DNA of 64,000 bases from Tolypeutes matacus. Lineage: Eukaryota; Chordata; Mammalia; Cingulata; Chlamyphoridae. This document shows, piece after piece, positions 1 through 9,248 of this stretch. The stretch is from contig JAKSZT010004976.1 of NCBI GenBank assembly GCA_026826555.1, forward strand, positions 7,634,917 to 7,698,916, given 5' to 3'. The notes beneath the pieces are model-generated. The model searched no databases, was not told the origin of the DNA, and saw nothing but the letters and a program-made list of their open reading frames with translations. How positions within the stretch are numbered: the first letter of the stretch is position 1; each line of letters begins with the position of its first letter. Made by a program: the position numbers and the translations under genes.

Positions 1-924
1 AGCAGAAACGGGGAGCCCAAGCTATAATCCAGGGGACAGATGGTGGCATCTTGACCAGGGTGGCAGCAGAAGTGGCGTGAGAACTGGTGAGATGCCCATT
101 CCTACTCTAAACTAGCCGTTTTGGTGGTCCCCTTCTCCCACCTCCAGGAAGTGGGGACAAAGCTGGCAGGGCTCATGACACTTCCAAAATGTGACTTGAG
201 CCACTGGGGACAAGCTATACAAAGAAATCTGCACTAAAGCCAGGTCTCATTTCCCCATGTTTGCATCAGAGCCCACTGCTTACGAAGGTACCGTCTGACT
301 GTGTCATTCACAAAGGTTAATGTGCCGTGTTGTTTTACTGTTCTATATAAAGCACGGTAATGGTCATCAACAGGGGGGAAATTAGAGTCTGCAAAGCCTC
401 AGAAGTCATAAAATACACAGCTTAGTTTCCAGCAAGGTTTGGAAGAAGACCCTGGATGACTCACACACAATTTCTCTTTTCACTCATTCACGAGCTACAT
501 GATTCTCTTTTATCTTTATCATCAGATATAATTAAGTAACACAATTCTGGTAGGGGAGGGGCCTGGAGCAGAAGACAGAAGGTACAAGATAGAGGAGCAA
601 ACATCTCCATTGCGTTCTACCTACCCTCACACCTATCAACTCGCTGCCTGCACAAATTCATCAAAACGTCCTTTCCCTAAAAATCTTCAGAATCCCTTGG
701 CCCATCCTGGCGATCACTAGTCTCCACTTTCTTAGCAGCCTAAGGTTGGAGCACTTCCAGAACGACCACAGGAGCAGAGAGTTGCCAAAGCGTCAGCCGC
801 CATCTTGAAAGAAAGGGAAAGTACATGCATTTGCTCAAGTGAAATAAGGGAGGTCACCCAAGACAAGGGGAAAACATGGATCTCATTTTACAACAACTTT
901 ATCTATATAGGCTCATAGACATTT
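1..924. other. Intergenic DNA, no recognised feature
   Basis: No open frame with protein-like composition and no repeat family I can name. The first half is mixed sequence; the part at 540-800 is purine-rich. Nothing here supports a gene. Confidence 0.5.
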
Positions 925-1015
925 ACAAAGGAACCAATCCCACACTCATTTTACCCAGAAGGAAAGTGAGGCCTGGGAAAGTTGAATGACTTGCCCAAGG
1001 CTATACAACTAATTG
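925..1015 (+). repeat. MIR SINE fragment, cut by an LTR insertion
   Basis: The stretch has the MIR core pattern: a pyrimidine-rich lead, 'gaaagtgaggcctgggaaag', then 'gacttgcccaaggctataca'. It stops abruptly where the LTR at 1021 begins, so the LTR landed in an older MIR. MIRs are inactive, mammal-wide tRNA-derived SINEs. Confidence 0.75.
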
Positions 1016-1020
1016 GTATC

Positions 1021-1663
1021 TGTAGAGGGTTGCTATTATTTATGAATTCCAAAAAAGATATTTGATTATGTTTGTAAACTGGTCTGTTCCTCTGGGTGTG
1101 ATCCCCTTTGACTGTATTAGATTCAGCTGAGATGTCTTTGATTACATTATGTTAAGTTTAGGGATTTGATTCGACCATGTCATTAGGGCATGCAGGGTAG
1201 AGTCCTCACCCCCTTGGTGGGCTGATAAAACAGACTCTCACATGGAGGTAGATACACAGAGAAGATACACAGAGGAAGAGAGACAGCTCATTAGACATGG
1301 CAGAGGCCCTGGGAAGAGAGATGAGCCTGATAGTCTACAGCTGACCTTGTGAAGAGAACAGAGCAGCTGAGCCCAGAAAGAAACGAGCCCCAGGAAGAGA
1401 GACAAGCCCTATGCCAGCCTACAGCTGAGATCAGAAGAAGCTGGGACCACGGAGCCTTAAGAGGAAGAAGGAAGGCTGAACCCTTGCAGACATCACCCAC
1501 CATCTTGCTTCAACATGGGGCAGCAGAGTTTGGTAAAGAAGTAAGCTTGAGTTGCACTCTTTAGGGCCTTGTGACTGTAAGCTTCTACCCCAATAAATAC
1601 CCTTTATGAAAGCCAACAAATTTCTGTTACTTTGCATTAGCACCTCTTTGGCTGTCTAATACA
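1021..1663 (+). mobile_element. Solo LTR (MaLR/ERVL-like), copy 1
   Basis: The element starts TGTAG and ends TAATACA. It is flanked by a perfect 5-bp target duplication, GTATC (1016-1020 and 1664-1668). Near the 3' end is a polyadenylation signal in 'ccccaataaatacccttta'. It shares its body with copies at 36671, 44191 and 52053. TG...CA ends plus a 5-bp duplication are the marks of an LTR retroelement, and the CTAATACA end resembles MaLR LTRs. No internal retroviral genes are next to it, so it is a solo LTR. Short open frames inside it are chance. Confidence 0.85.
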
Positions 1664-1668
1664 GTATC

Positions 1669-2039
1669 AGAACAACTAATTAGACAGAAACCCTCGCCTC
1701 ACAACACAAAACTAATCTCTTGTGTCTTAACAGTTCAGCGCTCACTTTGGGACTAATTATGGGCTCTTCACTTTGTCATCTGTCAAAATTAGTGCTTCCC
1801 TGGGGGGCTTTAAATATGAATCCTGATTCCTAATGTTATACTCTCACTTTTTATCAAGAGGTATTTTGAGAAAATTGGTCATTCGTACTCATTCTGCTCA
1901 TCATATATGCTATTTTTTTTAAATCCTGTTGATAGTTTGTGGATTAAACTAGTGAGAACCAACCAATTTACAGTATAGAAACATAGTATGGCTCTACACT
2001 TACTCAGAGCTCTACCAGTGAAGTTTAATAAAGATTCAC
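1669..2039. other. Intergenic DNA, no recognised feature
   Basis: AT-rich unique-looking sequence between an LTR and an L1 fragment. I see no coding frame or known repeat. Confidence 0.4.
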
Positions 2040-2440
2040 AGTTTTCTTCAGGAGGTCTTGCGCATTTCTTTTTACATTTATTCCTAAGTATTTTATAGTT
2101 TTTGTGACTCTGGAGCTTTATTTTGTATTACATTTTTAAAATTTATAATTGCTAGTGTTTTATAAATATTCTAATTTTTTTATGTTGATCATATATAAGA
2201 CCACTTTGTAAAAATCTAATTAACTCTAATAATTTGTCAGTTGATTTTCTAAGGAATTGTATCCTTTTCAAATACCACTTCTTTTAAGCTTTCTTATTGT
2301 TTTGGCTCCTAGTATAATGTTGAATAGCAGTGATGATTGTGGTATCTTTGCCTTGTTCCCAAATTTGACAGAAACGTAGCAGGTGTTTGAGTAGATACTT
2401 TCTATCAAGATGTTATCTTGGGTGTATCAGTAGCTTGTCA
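2040..2440 (-). mobile_element. L1 LINE fragment, antisense, decayed
   Basis: The plus strand reads as the reverse complement of L1 ORF2 reverse-transcriptase DNA: 'ttcctaagtattttatagtt', then later 'tataatgttgaatagcagtg' followed by 'gtatctttgccttgttccc'. The same phrases occur in the intact-looking L1 at 59370-59720. Heavily mutated, with many stops. Confidence 0.8.
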
Positions 2441-2891
2441 ACTATTAGTATCAGCTGCTTCCTGGAATATTGCTCTCTCCCAAGCCCTTATGCTCCCAAC
2501 TGAGAGCAGATACCTCCACCTCCTGCTGCTTCTCATAAGTAACTGGCAATCTACCTGGACGTCCAGCAGTAACCCATCAATCACCTGGACAGGTGATCCC
2601 AGGACCCCCCCACACTCACATCCACAATCTCAAGCTTGGAACTACCCGTGCTCTGTTGCAGCACCCCTGGACTGCTCTCACCTTTTAAAGAACTCCTCTC
2701 CTGTATGAGCTTTGATCAGTGAATTCTACTTTCAACATGATTTCATGTCCCTTCTGGCTTTCAGGGATACCTCATAATTTCAGGTCCACAGAAGGTAATA
2801 AATACATCCATTTTCCAGAGTTGAAATGGACATGCTTTATGTCTTCTCTGAAATTTCTAGAGATCTAGTTCAGAAGGGGCATGGGTTGCAA
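2441..2891. other. Intergenic DNA, no recognised feature
   Basis: Unique-looking sequence between an L1 fragment and a SINE. A 96-codon open frame at 2418-2708 begins inside the L1 relic and has no protein-family character. Confidence 0.35.
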
Positions 2892-2904
2892 GCAGGTTCA
2901 TTCT

Positions 2905-3270
2905 TTCTCCACACCACTCCCCAGATGGCTCCCTTGTCTGTTTGCTCATTGTTTTTGCTCATTGTTTGCACTCGTTGTTTGCATTGTTGTCTGCTGGTTG
3001 TTTTTTGCTCATTGTCTGCTCATTGTCTGTCTGTTTTTTCTTTAGGAGGCACCGGGAACCAACCCTGGGACCTCCCGTGTGGGAGGTGGGCACTTAACTG
3101 CCTGAGCCACATCTGCTCTCTGCTCATTTTGTTTTTGCTCGTTGTCTGCTCATTGTTTTTTTCTTGTTGTCTGCGCATTGTTTATCCTCTTTAGGAAGCA
3201 CTGGGAACCGAACCTGGGACCTCCCAAGTGGGAGGTGGGCGCTCAACTGCTTGAGCCACATCCACTCCCA
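2905..3270 (-). mobile_element. DAS-type SINE, dimeric, minus strand
   Basis: Two tRNA-like heads are read on the minus strand, at about 3052-3112 and 3208-3268, each with A-box 'gtggctcaa'-type and B-box 'ggttc' motifs. They are separated by runs of a 'tgctcattgt' type repeat. The flanks at 2892-2904 and 3271-3283 match at 11 of 13 bases, which I take as an aged target-site duplication. Confidence 0.85.
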
Positions 3271-3284
3271 GCAGGCCCATTCTG

Positions 3285-4175
3285 ATACCTTTATGCAACC
3301 CCTCTTCTCCCAGATAAGCCACTTTCAGCCCTTCATCAAAAGCTTCACACCAAGAGGGTCACCTTCATATTCTCACCATGGTTATCAAGAATTGCTGATG
3401 CTAGACACTTTCTCCAGATCCACTGAGGTTTCTGGGGTGGAAAAGACTATTTGAACCCTCTTGACCCCTCATAAAAGCTAATTACAGATGTGCTGGTTAT
3501 TTATGTTGCCACTGCCAACTTTGTCCTCAAGGTCACCCTTTCAATAAATATAGGCCCAGAGAGAACTTAAGAAGAAATAGATAAAATTTCACACTGATGG
3601 CTGCAGTCACAAAGGTCAGTTTTAGACACTCAGTCAAGCTGAGATTTGAGCTTGACTATGACTTTACAGAGAGGTTTAAAAATAATATTGGGTCTGAAAA
3701 ATTGCCCAAAGGATGACAGTGCTGCTTCTGGTTATTTAGAATTATTATATGTTGAACTTCAACATTTATAATTAGGTCTTGCCTTGCCCATTTATAGAGT
3801 TTTATAAATCTCCTGGCTTAGGCTAATTTGCCTACTTTGGGACCAGTTACCAGGAATTATTTCAGTCCCATTAACTTCCCTCTCCATGGAGCCATAGTTG
3901 AATCAGGCTCAGAAACAAGAAGCAAGAAAGGACAAAGGGAATTAGGCAAATAACTTTTACTCATGTGCAATAAAAATTACTTGGTTCCAGATGTGCAGAC
4001 AAGTGGATTTCTAAGACATGCGTGTCCTCCCTAATTTGCTTTTGTTGGAATCATCCCTTTGCTGGCTTTAATTTTTCAAATTTGACTCTGAACAGTTTTG
4101 GTAAAAATATGGCTGTGAACAGTGCCAGGCGCAGATGGGGATGTTAGCTTGCTAGAAAATCAAGTCATGACTAGA
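3285..4175. other. Non-repetitive AT-rich stretch, possible conserved non-coding DNA
   Basis: Apart from unexplained sequence at 3285-3470, the part at 3478-4060 lacks recognisable repeats. It has homeobox-like TAAT cores ('gctaattacag', 'ataattagg') and TTTATAAAT runs. I see no coding frame. Regulatory function is inference only. Confidence 0.3.
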
Positions 4176-4250
4176 ACCCAGTACAATGTCCTCATATAAA
4201 AATGGAGTTAATGTCTGCCTTGCCCATCACACCCCTCAGGTGGTGAGCCT
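4176..4250 (-). repeat. MIR-like fragment, first of a local pair
   Basis: Contains 'aaatggagttaatgtctgcc', the reverse-strand MIR end (compare 'aaaatggggataat...'). About 58 bases here match 5208-5266 better than two random MIRs would, including the non-MIR lead 'gaacccagtacaa'. Confidence 0.5.
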
Positions 4251-4479
4251 GAAACTCATCTCCAACACATCAAGGAAAGGAGGACGTTAAATTCCATCTG
4301 ATATGGCCAGGACTTTACTGCCACCTCCCTTGCATCCCTAGATCTGACTTTACCTCCAGATGCCACTCTGCAGCCAAGCATCCCCTGCCATCCAAAGCCG
4401 ATTCTCACAGTGTCCCTGCATCTCCTCCTGACTGATAGAAACCTGAAGATACCACAATGCTGAAAGTCAAACAGTGGCC

Positions 4480-4605
4480 CAGGGCGGGCACGCAACTTTG
4501 AGAAGCCTGATTCAGGGATTTGGGGCCAGGGCCCAGGGATCACATTTCTGAAAGTTCTTCAGGTCATTCTTTGGCACAATAAGAATTGTTTGAGAGCTGG
4601 TGGTC
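4480..4605 (+). repeat. MER5-like DNA transposon fragment, weak
   Basis: The run 'tctgaaagttcttcaggtca' followed by a diverged 'gagagctggtgg' end resembles the second half of MER5 elements. No clear terminal inverted repeat survives. Confidence 0.3.
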
Positions 4606-4734
4606 TGTGCTGACCAGACAATTAGGCAGCCAGAGCCCTACTTGAAGGATTATTTGTTGAGTGCTTCCTGTGGCCAGACAGGGTAAACCAGACAGACTCT
4701 GGGGTGCCCTGGGCTGGGGAATCATTCAATTCCC

Positions 4735-4800
4735 CTTCAAACCACTATTCATTAAATATTTGTCCAACAAGTATTTATTGGGGGTGGGCTGGTTGCCTGG
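4735..4800 (+). repeat. L2/MIR-like tail fragment
   Basis: 'ttcattaaatatttgtccaa' and 'gtatttattg' echo the L2 tail motif in which 'aaatatttgttgaatgaatg' repeats. Short and diverged. Confidence 0.35.
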
Positions 4801-4937
4801 GATTGGCCAATCTCATATGCTCATCCTGGGTGAGGTCCTAAGGGTCTAGAAATGCACAGCATGAGGAGCTCAGAGTAGAAAAGCATGAATTTCTACCTAG
4901 CCTCAAAGGAGACAACCCCATCCCAAGCTGTTAATCT

Positions 4938-5170
4938 TTTTTTTTCCTAATCATCTTCAATGGAGTTGTTTTTTGTTTTTTGTTTTTTAAGTTTCCTATC
5001 ATGGCTACTCTCAAATATACATAAAGTTAGAGGAGAACAGTGTGAATCCCCAGGTACCACTACTTCAACAGTTAATATCTTGCCACTCTTTTTTCACACA
5101 TACACAATTTTTCTCCCAGTGTCTCTTAAAGCAACTTTTCAAGGATGTTATTTTTTAAATCTTGTCTCCA
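4938..5170 (-). mobile_element. L1 3'-end fragment, antisense
   Basis: After a T-rich start comes 'tcaaatatacataaagttag' and then 'gaatccccaggtaccac', the reverse complement of an old L1M-class 3' untranslated region. A short (TTTTTTG) tract at 4967-4990 lies inside. Confidence 0.6.
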
Positions 5171-5207
5171 AATTCAGGTGCTGTATCCTATTTGGAATTT
5201 ACTCTAT

Positions 5208-5310
5208 GAACCCAGTACAAATGTCCTAATCTAGAAATGGAGCTAATGTCTGCCTTGCCCATCACAGCAAGTCATGGTAAGATTAAAATGAGATACTGGG
5301 TATGAAAGGT
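5208..5310 (-). repeat. MIR SINE, minus strand, second of a local pair
   Basis: 'ctaatctagaaatggagcta' through 'gattaaaatgagatactgg' is the MIR 3' half in reverse. Its first 58 bases closely match 4176-4234. Confidence 0.65.
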
Positions 5311-5344
5311 AAATTGGCTGCATATTAAATTCTTCTGGGGAAGA

Positions 5345-5560
5345 GGTGTTTTTTTTGTTTTTGGTTTTTTTTTTTTTTTGGTATATATTTTTAAATTTTT
5401 TATTGTATAACATATATATAAATAACATAAAATTTCCCATTTTATCCATTTTCAAGCATAAAATTCAGTGGTATTAATTATACTCACAATGTTGTGCTAC
5501 CATCACCAACATCCATAAACAAAACTCTTCATCACCCCAAATACAGGTTCTGTACCCATT
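5345..5560 (-). mobile_element. L1 3'-end fragment, antisense
   Basis: Starts with a T run (5349-5380). It then reads as reverse L1M 3' UTR: 'tcagtggtattaattatact' and 'gtgctaccatcaccaacatc'. The same motif recurs at 54940-55000. Confidence 0.7.
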
Positions 5561-5599
5561 AATTAAGCATTTTTGACTCATCATTCTCACTCACCCCCT

Positions 5600-6730
5600 G
5601 CCCCTTCCCCTCAGTCCTCTCTCATTGCCTCTGCTGTCCACAGACCTAGTAAAGAAGGGAAGACAGAAAAAGGGATATGGGCTGAGGGGGTGGGGATGGT
5701 GAAAGTGGAAGAGGAGGAGTTTGGGCTATAAGCAAGTGTGTGAAGAAAATGGCAGTGGAAAAGTGGGGGTGGCCCTGGAAGCCAAATGTCTTGCCTTTGC
5801 ATTTGTAAATGAAAATCAGCCGGAAGTATGATTCGCCTTTGTTCCAATGAAGAGAGCTCTCTCTTCTTGGCCTAAAACTAGGGTCACCAATCAGGACTGA
5901 GGGAGCTTCCAGGATGCAGGGCTTTGAGTTTTAGAACCGGAAATGTCCCAGGCAAACCAGAATGAGTTGGCCACCCTACCTGCAGCTTTCCCACTGGGGC
6001 GTTTGCTGTGGTGAGCTGGACTGAGGGGAAAAAAAAAAGTGATTCTTGACCAAGATGACATAGCTGCATTGCCACCAGACAGAGGCCCCATGCACTACAG
6101 CCAGGTATGAGCAGCTCACATATCACACAGTTGCTTCTTTCAAGAGGAGAGCTAGTGCCAAGACACAGGCTGAGCATGGACCAGCAGGTTAAGATAAAGT
6201 GGTTTCTCAATAGGCATCCTTCGAGGATGCCCAGGAACGAGCTGCTGACCCTCTCCCACCTTCCCCAGCTGGCTCATCCAATTGCCAAAGCTTGTCTTGC
6301 CTGTAGCGCCACAATCCTGACCTCCAGTTACCTCCCAGCCCAAAAACATTGTGTAAAAGAGGAAAACACATTTCTAGCTTGGCCACTCAGCAATCGTAAT
6401 TAAGATAAGCCTGCTTATAAATATTCAGCCTGTGAGAAAAAAAGTTTCTTAAGCTCCTGTTTGCTTATAGAGCAGCTTAAATGCAAAGTCTGAGTCTCCA
6501 GGGCCAGTTTGTGTTTTAGACTGCTGTAAATAGCATTAACCCCCCAAAAGAGGTTACATTCCTGGCATCCAGAAGAGAATCCGCAAATCTGATGGGGGGA
6601 AGTAAGCTTCTTTATACAGAAGAAGCCTTATCTAATGAAAGCGATAGCTTTGCTTCCTGCTGAGTCTAGGGGCATGGTCGGTAAGCCCAAATCTAGCACA
6701 AAAAGGTCAACTTCGAGGGGAGCATTAGGC
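5600..6730. other. Intergenic DNA, no recognised feature
   Basis: A purine-rich tract lies at 5650-5770. The rest looks unique. Overlapping open frames up to 108 codons at 5884-6403 on both strands show no domain, initiation context or splice pattern I would trust. 6520-6680 is unique and AT-mixed and could be conserved DNA. Confidence 0.4.
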
Positions 6731-6734
6731 CTGC

Positions 6735-6800
6735 CTGGGCCTCAGTTTCCTCCACTTGCAAAATGAGACCATGGGCTCAGCCCTTTTGGAGCTAAGGATA
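6735..6800 (-). repeat. MIR SINE fragment, minus strand
   Basis: 'gggcctcagtttcctccact' followed by 'tgcaaaatgaga' is the reverse MIR core. Confidence 0.7.
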
Positions 6801-6804
6801 TGAC

Positions 6805-7289
6805 CCATCCTTAAAGATGATGGCTCATGACCAAGGCCATGGCAGTGACCAACAGCACAGGCAAGGGATGGGGCTTTGATCACCGGCTCTTCATCCCATT
6901 GGTGAGGGACAGAGCCTCACTCTAGGATTCTGGAATAGCTGAACACATGACACTGGACACTGGGCAGATGAGATGGACAGTTTATTAGTGCCACATACTC
7001 ACTGCCTGGGGGAGGAGTCCACCACACACCATGCAGGGCCTCACAGGGGCTGCCCTCAGGAGCAGAGTGAACAAGCAGGGCTGTCTGTGGGAGGCAGGCG
7101 TTTTAGTAGCCCCTGGTTCCCACTCACCATTTCAGGGTCCTCATGCTCTGCCTTTGTGAGTTTTACTTCTATTGTCCACACTTGCACCTTCCTTCAGAGC
7201 ACTGCCCTTGGCCTCCTAGAACCACCAACCAGGGCAAAGAGAGCCAGAGGTGCCTTGGAGTTAGGGTTCCTTCCTTCTCCTTAGCAGCT
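6805..7289. other. Intergenic DNA, no recognised feature
   Basis: GC-moderate unique-looking sequence. A 103-codon open frame at 6973-7284 has no recognisable domain and is not supported as a gene. Confidence 0.4.
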
Positions 7290-7575
7290 CAAGCCAATGA
7301 CTGAGGGCTACAGAATTTGAAAGTCCCACACCCCTGCCTTGAGGTGGGACAAACTCTTGGGTGCAGTTTACACTCCAGAACCACCTACAGGATCAGACTG
7401 AGGCTGGACTCCACCTGAAATTACACCCCTGCCTGGCTTCTTTTCCTCCTCCTTCTACCCTGCCCAGCTGCCTTAACTCCCTGATCAATCTCTCTCGAGT
7501 CCTTAATAAAACACTTGCGCTCACGTCATCGTTTTGAGGTCTGCTTCTGGGGAGACCTTATGATGTTGTCCATCA
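7290..7575 (+). repeat. Old LTR-like repeat, 3' part (family R)
   Basis: Ends with 'ccttaataaaacacttgcgc' then 'gaggtctgcttctgggga', an LTR-type end carrying AATAAA. The same end is seen at 25600-25660 and, reversed, at 8880, 18830 and 23370. I cannot name the family with certainty; a mammal-wide ERV LTR is likely. Confidence 0.45.
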
Positions 7576-7859
7576 CAACACCACAGCTTTAAGCCAACTT
7601 GATATCCCACATGGCATTTACCACTTGCTCCTAAAGGGAGATGTGAACAACTGCTCTGTTGGTCACCGTCATCTCAGACTTGGTGCCTGGCATGCTCATG
7701 TTCCCAGCCATGTCTCCACTGGACTGTATGATTGGATCCACCCTGAGACCAAGTCTTTGGAGCTTGGCAAGGGTATAAATGGCTCTGGTTACTCTTCAAG
7801 TCCCCTCCTCAGATCTCCCTGGCTGTGTCCTAGCCTGCTCAAACCCTACTTCAGGGGCT
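7576..7859. other. Intergenic DNA, no recognised feature
   Basis: Unique-looking sequence between an LTR-like repeat and an L1 relic. The open frame starting at 7625 runs into the L1 and is not a gene. Confidence 0.35.
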
Positions 7860-8305
7860 GTGTTCACTTTTGGGACCATGGGTTTTTTATTATTAATTTT
7901 ACTTATAAGCACTCTATATCCACCAAACATACACTCCCCCTTGCCCTCTCTGCCTATCCCTTGGGACTGTCTCATCTACTTTCTGTCTGTGCTAATTTGT
8001 CATTTCTAGACATCTCACTTAATAAGTGACATGATACAATATTTGTCCTTCTGTGTCTTGCTTATTTCACTGAGCACATTTTCAAGGTTCATCCACTTTG
8101 CAGCATGTCTCAGAACTTCATTCTTTCTTATGACTGAATAATATTCCACTGTGTATATGTACCACACTTTGTTTATCCATTCATTTGTTGATGGTTACTT
8201 GGGATGTTTCCATGATTTCTTTTTAGTGAATAATGCTGCTATAAACATTGGAATACAAGCATCTATCTGAGACCCTGTTTTCACTTTCTTTGGATGTATA
8301 CCTAG
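7860..8305 (-). mobile_element. L1 fragment (ORF2 C-terminal end/3' UTR), antisense, part 1
   Basis: The plus strand carries reverse L1 ORF2 C-terminal DNA: 'ttcactgagcacattttcaa', 'tttgtttatccattcatttg' and 'ggatgtatacctag'. It breaks off at 8305 and resumes at 8379, with a foreign 73-bp block between. Confidence 0.85.
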
Positions 8306-8378
8306 AAACAATATAAGAACTGCTTAAGGAGGCAAAACATGGCAAAACCAGGCAGAAACAATGGGACCTCTGGGGTGG
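8306..8378 (+). pseudogene. 73-bp POLR1D-like fragment embedded in an L1
   Basis: These 73 bases match 9251-9323 with only three differences, in the same orientation. The match covers the codons around 'gaactgcttaaggaggcaaa' and 'aatgggacctctggggtgg', which belong to the POLR1D pseudogene downstream. Here there is no poly(A) tail, no target duplication and no further pseudogene sequence. The flanks are two halves of one L1. The block therefore looks like a short templated copy that replaced a few L1 bases, not a second retroposition. Confidence 0.8.
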
Positions 8379-8800
8379 TCATATGGTAATTCCTTATTTA
8401 AATTTTTCAGAACGCATCATATTGCTTTCCACAATGGCTGTATCATTTTACATTCCCACCAACAATACACTAGAGTTCCAATTTCTGTACATCCTCTCCA
8501 ACACTTTGTTACTTCCCTTTTTTTTTCCTGTGTTAAATATTAGCCATCCTAGTAGGTATGAAGTGGTATCTCATTGTGGTCTTGATTTGCATTTCCCTAA
8601 TGGCTGATGATGTTGAGCATCTTTCCATATGCTTATTGTCCATCTGCACATCTTATTTGGAAAAATGTCTATTTATGTCCTTTGTCCATTTTTTAATTGG
8701 GTTGCTTGCCTTTTTGTTGTGTGTTGTTAAAGTTCTTTATATATTCTGGATATAAACCCTTCTCTGCTGTATGATTTACAATTATTTTCTCAGGGGGCCA
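8379..8800 (-). mobile_element. L1 fragment (ORF2), antisense, part 2
   Basis: Continues the L1 interrupted at 8305: 'tcatatggtaattcc', 'acaatggctgtatcatttta', 'catttccctaatggctgatg' and 'attttttaattgggttgc' are reverse ORF2 C-terminal sequence, matching 58200-58560 in order. Confidence 0.85.
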
Positions 8801-8869
8801 TAATTTTTAACAGACACTCAAAGGAGACTAACAGGAATGGCTAGGATGATGAGGGAATACAAAACTTCA

Positions 8870-9062
8870 CAAGGAGTCTTAGTTTAGATTCCCCCAGGAT
8901 TCAAGTGCAAGTACTTTATCTGGGAAGTGATGCCAGAAAATAATGGAGAGCAGTGATACAGGGGTCTGAAGGAAGCTGGTAGAGTCTGTTATTGAGCTCT
9001 GGGCACCTAGAGCTTCATCCTGCTGGGAAGCTCTGGGAGACTGCTTAGAATTCCTGCTCAAG
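8870..9062 (-). repeat. Old LTR-like repeat (family R), minus strand
   Basis: 'ttcaagtgcaagtactttat' and 'ctgggaagtgatgccagaaa' give the reverse form of the end seen at 7510-7560 and 25600-25660. Confidence 0.4.
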
Positions 9063-9248
9063 AAGCAATGTTTCTGGTATATTTATACAGCAACTCCTGC
9101 ATGGTACAGTGGTCAGTAAAAAAAAAGTTGAGGGCTGCTCTGCAAGGGTTCATTCCCCTGGCACTTCTGGTGGGCACCCAGTAGCAGTTTTCCCTTGGAT
9201 CTTCATGAGCATTTGGTCCACAACTCTAATTTCTCATCACCATATTTG

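Noticed and set aside
1291..1643. Overlapping 70-codon open frames on both strands
   Set aside because: They lie entirely within a solo LTR; the same frames are partly found in other copies and have no protein-family signal.
2930..3190. Repeated 'gctcattgt' units resembling a CRISPR-like or tandem array
   Set aside because: Spacing is irregular and it is the known internal low-complexity region of the SINE; CRISPR arrays do not occur in mammals.
2826..3454. Plus-strand open frames of 122 and 96 codons
   Set aside because: They read through a reversed SINE; the leucine/cysteine-rich peptide comes from the SINE's low-complexity middle.
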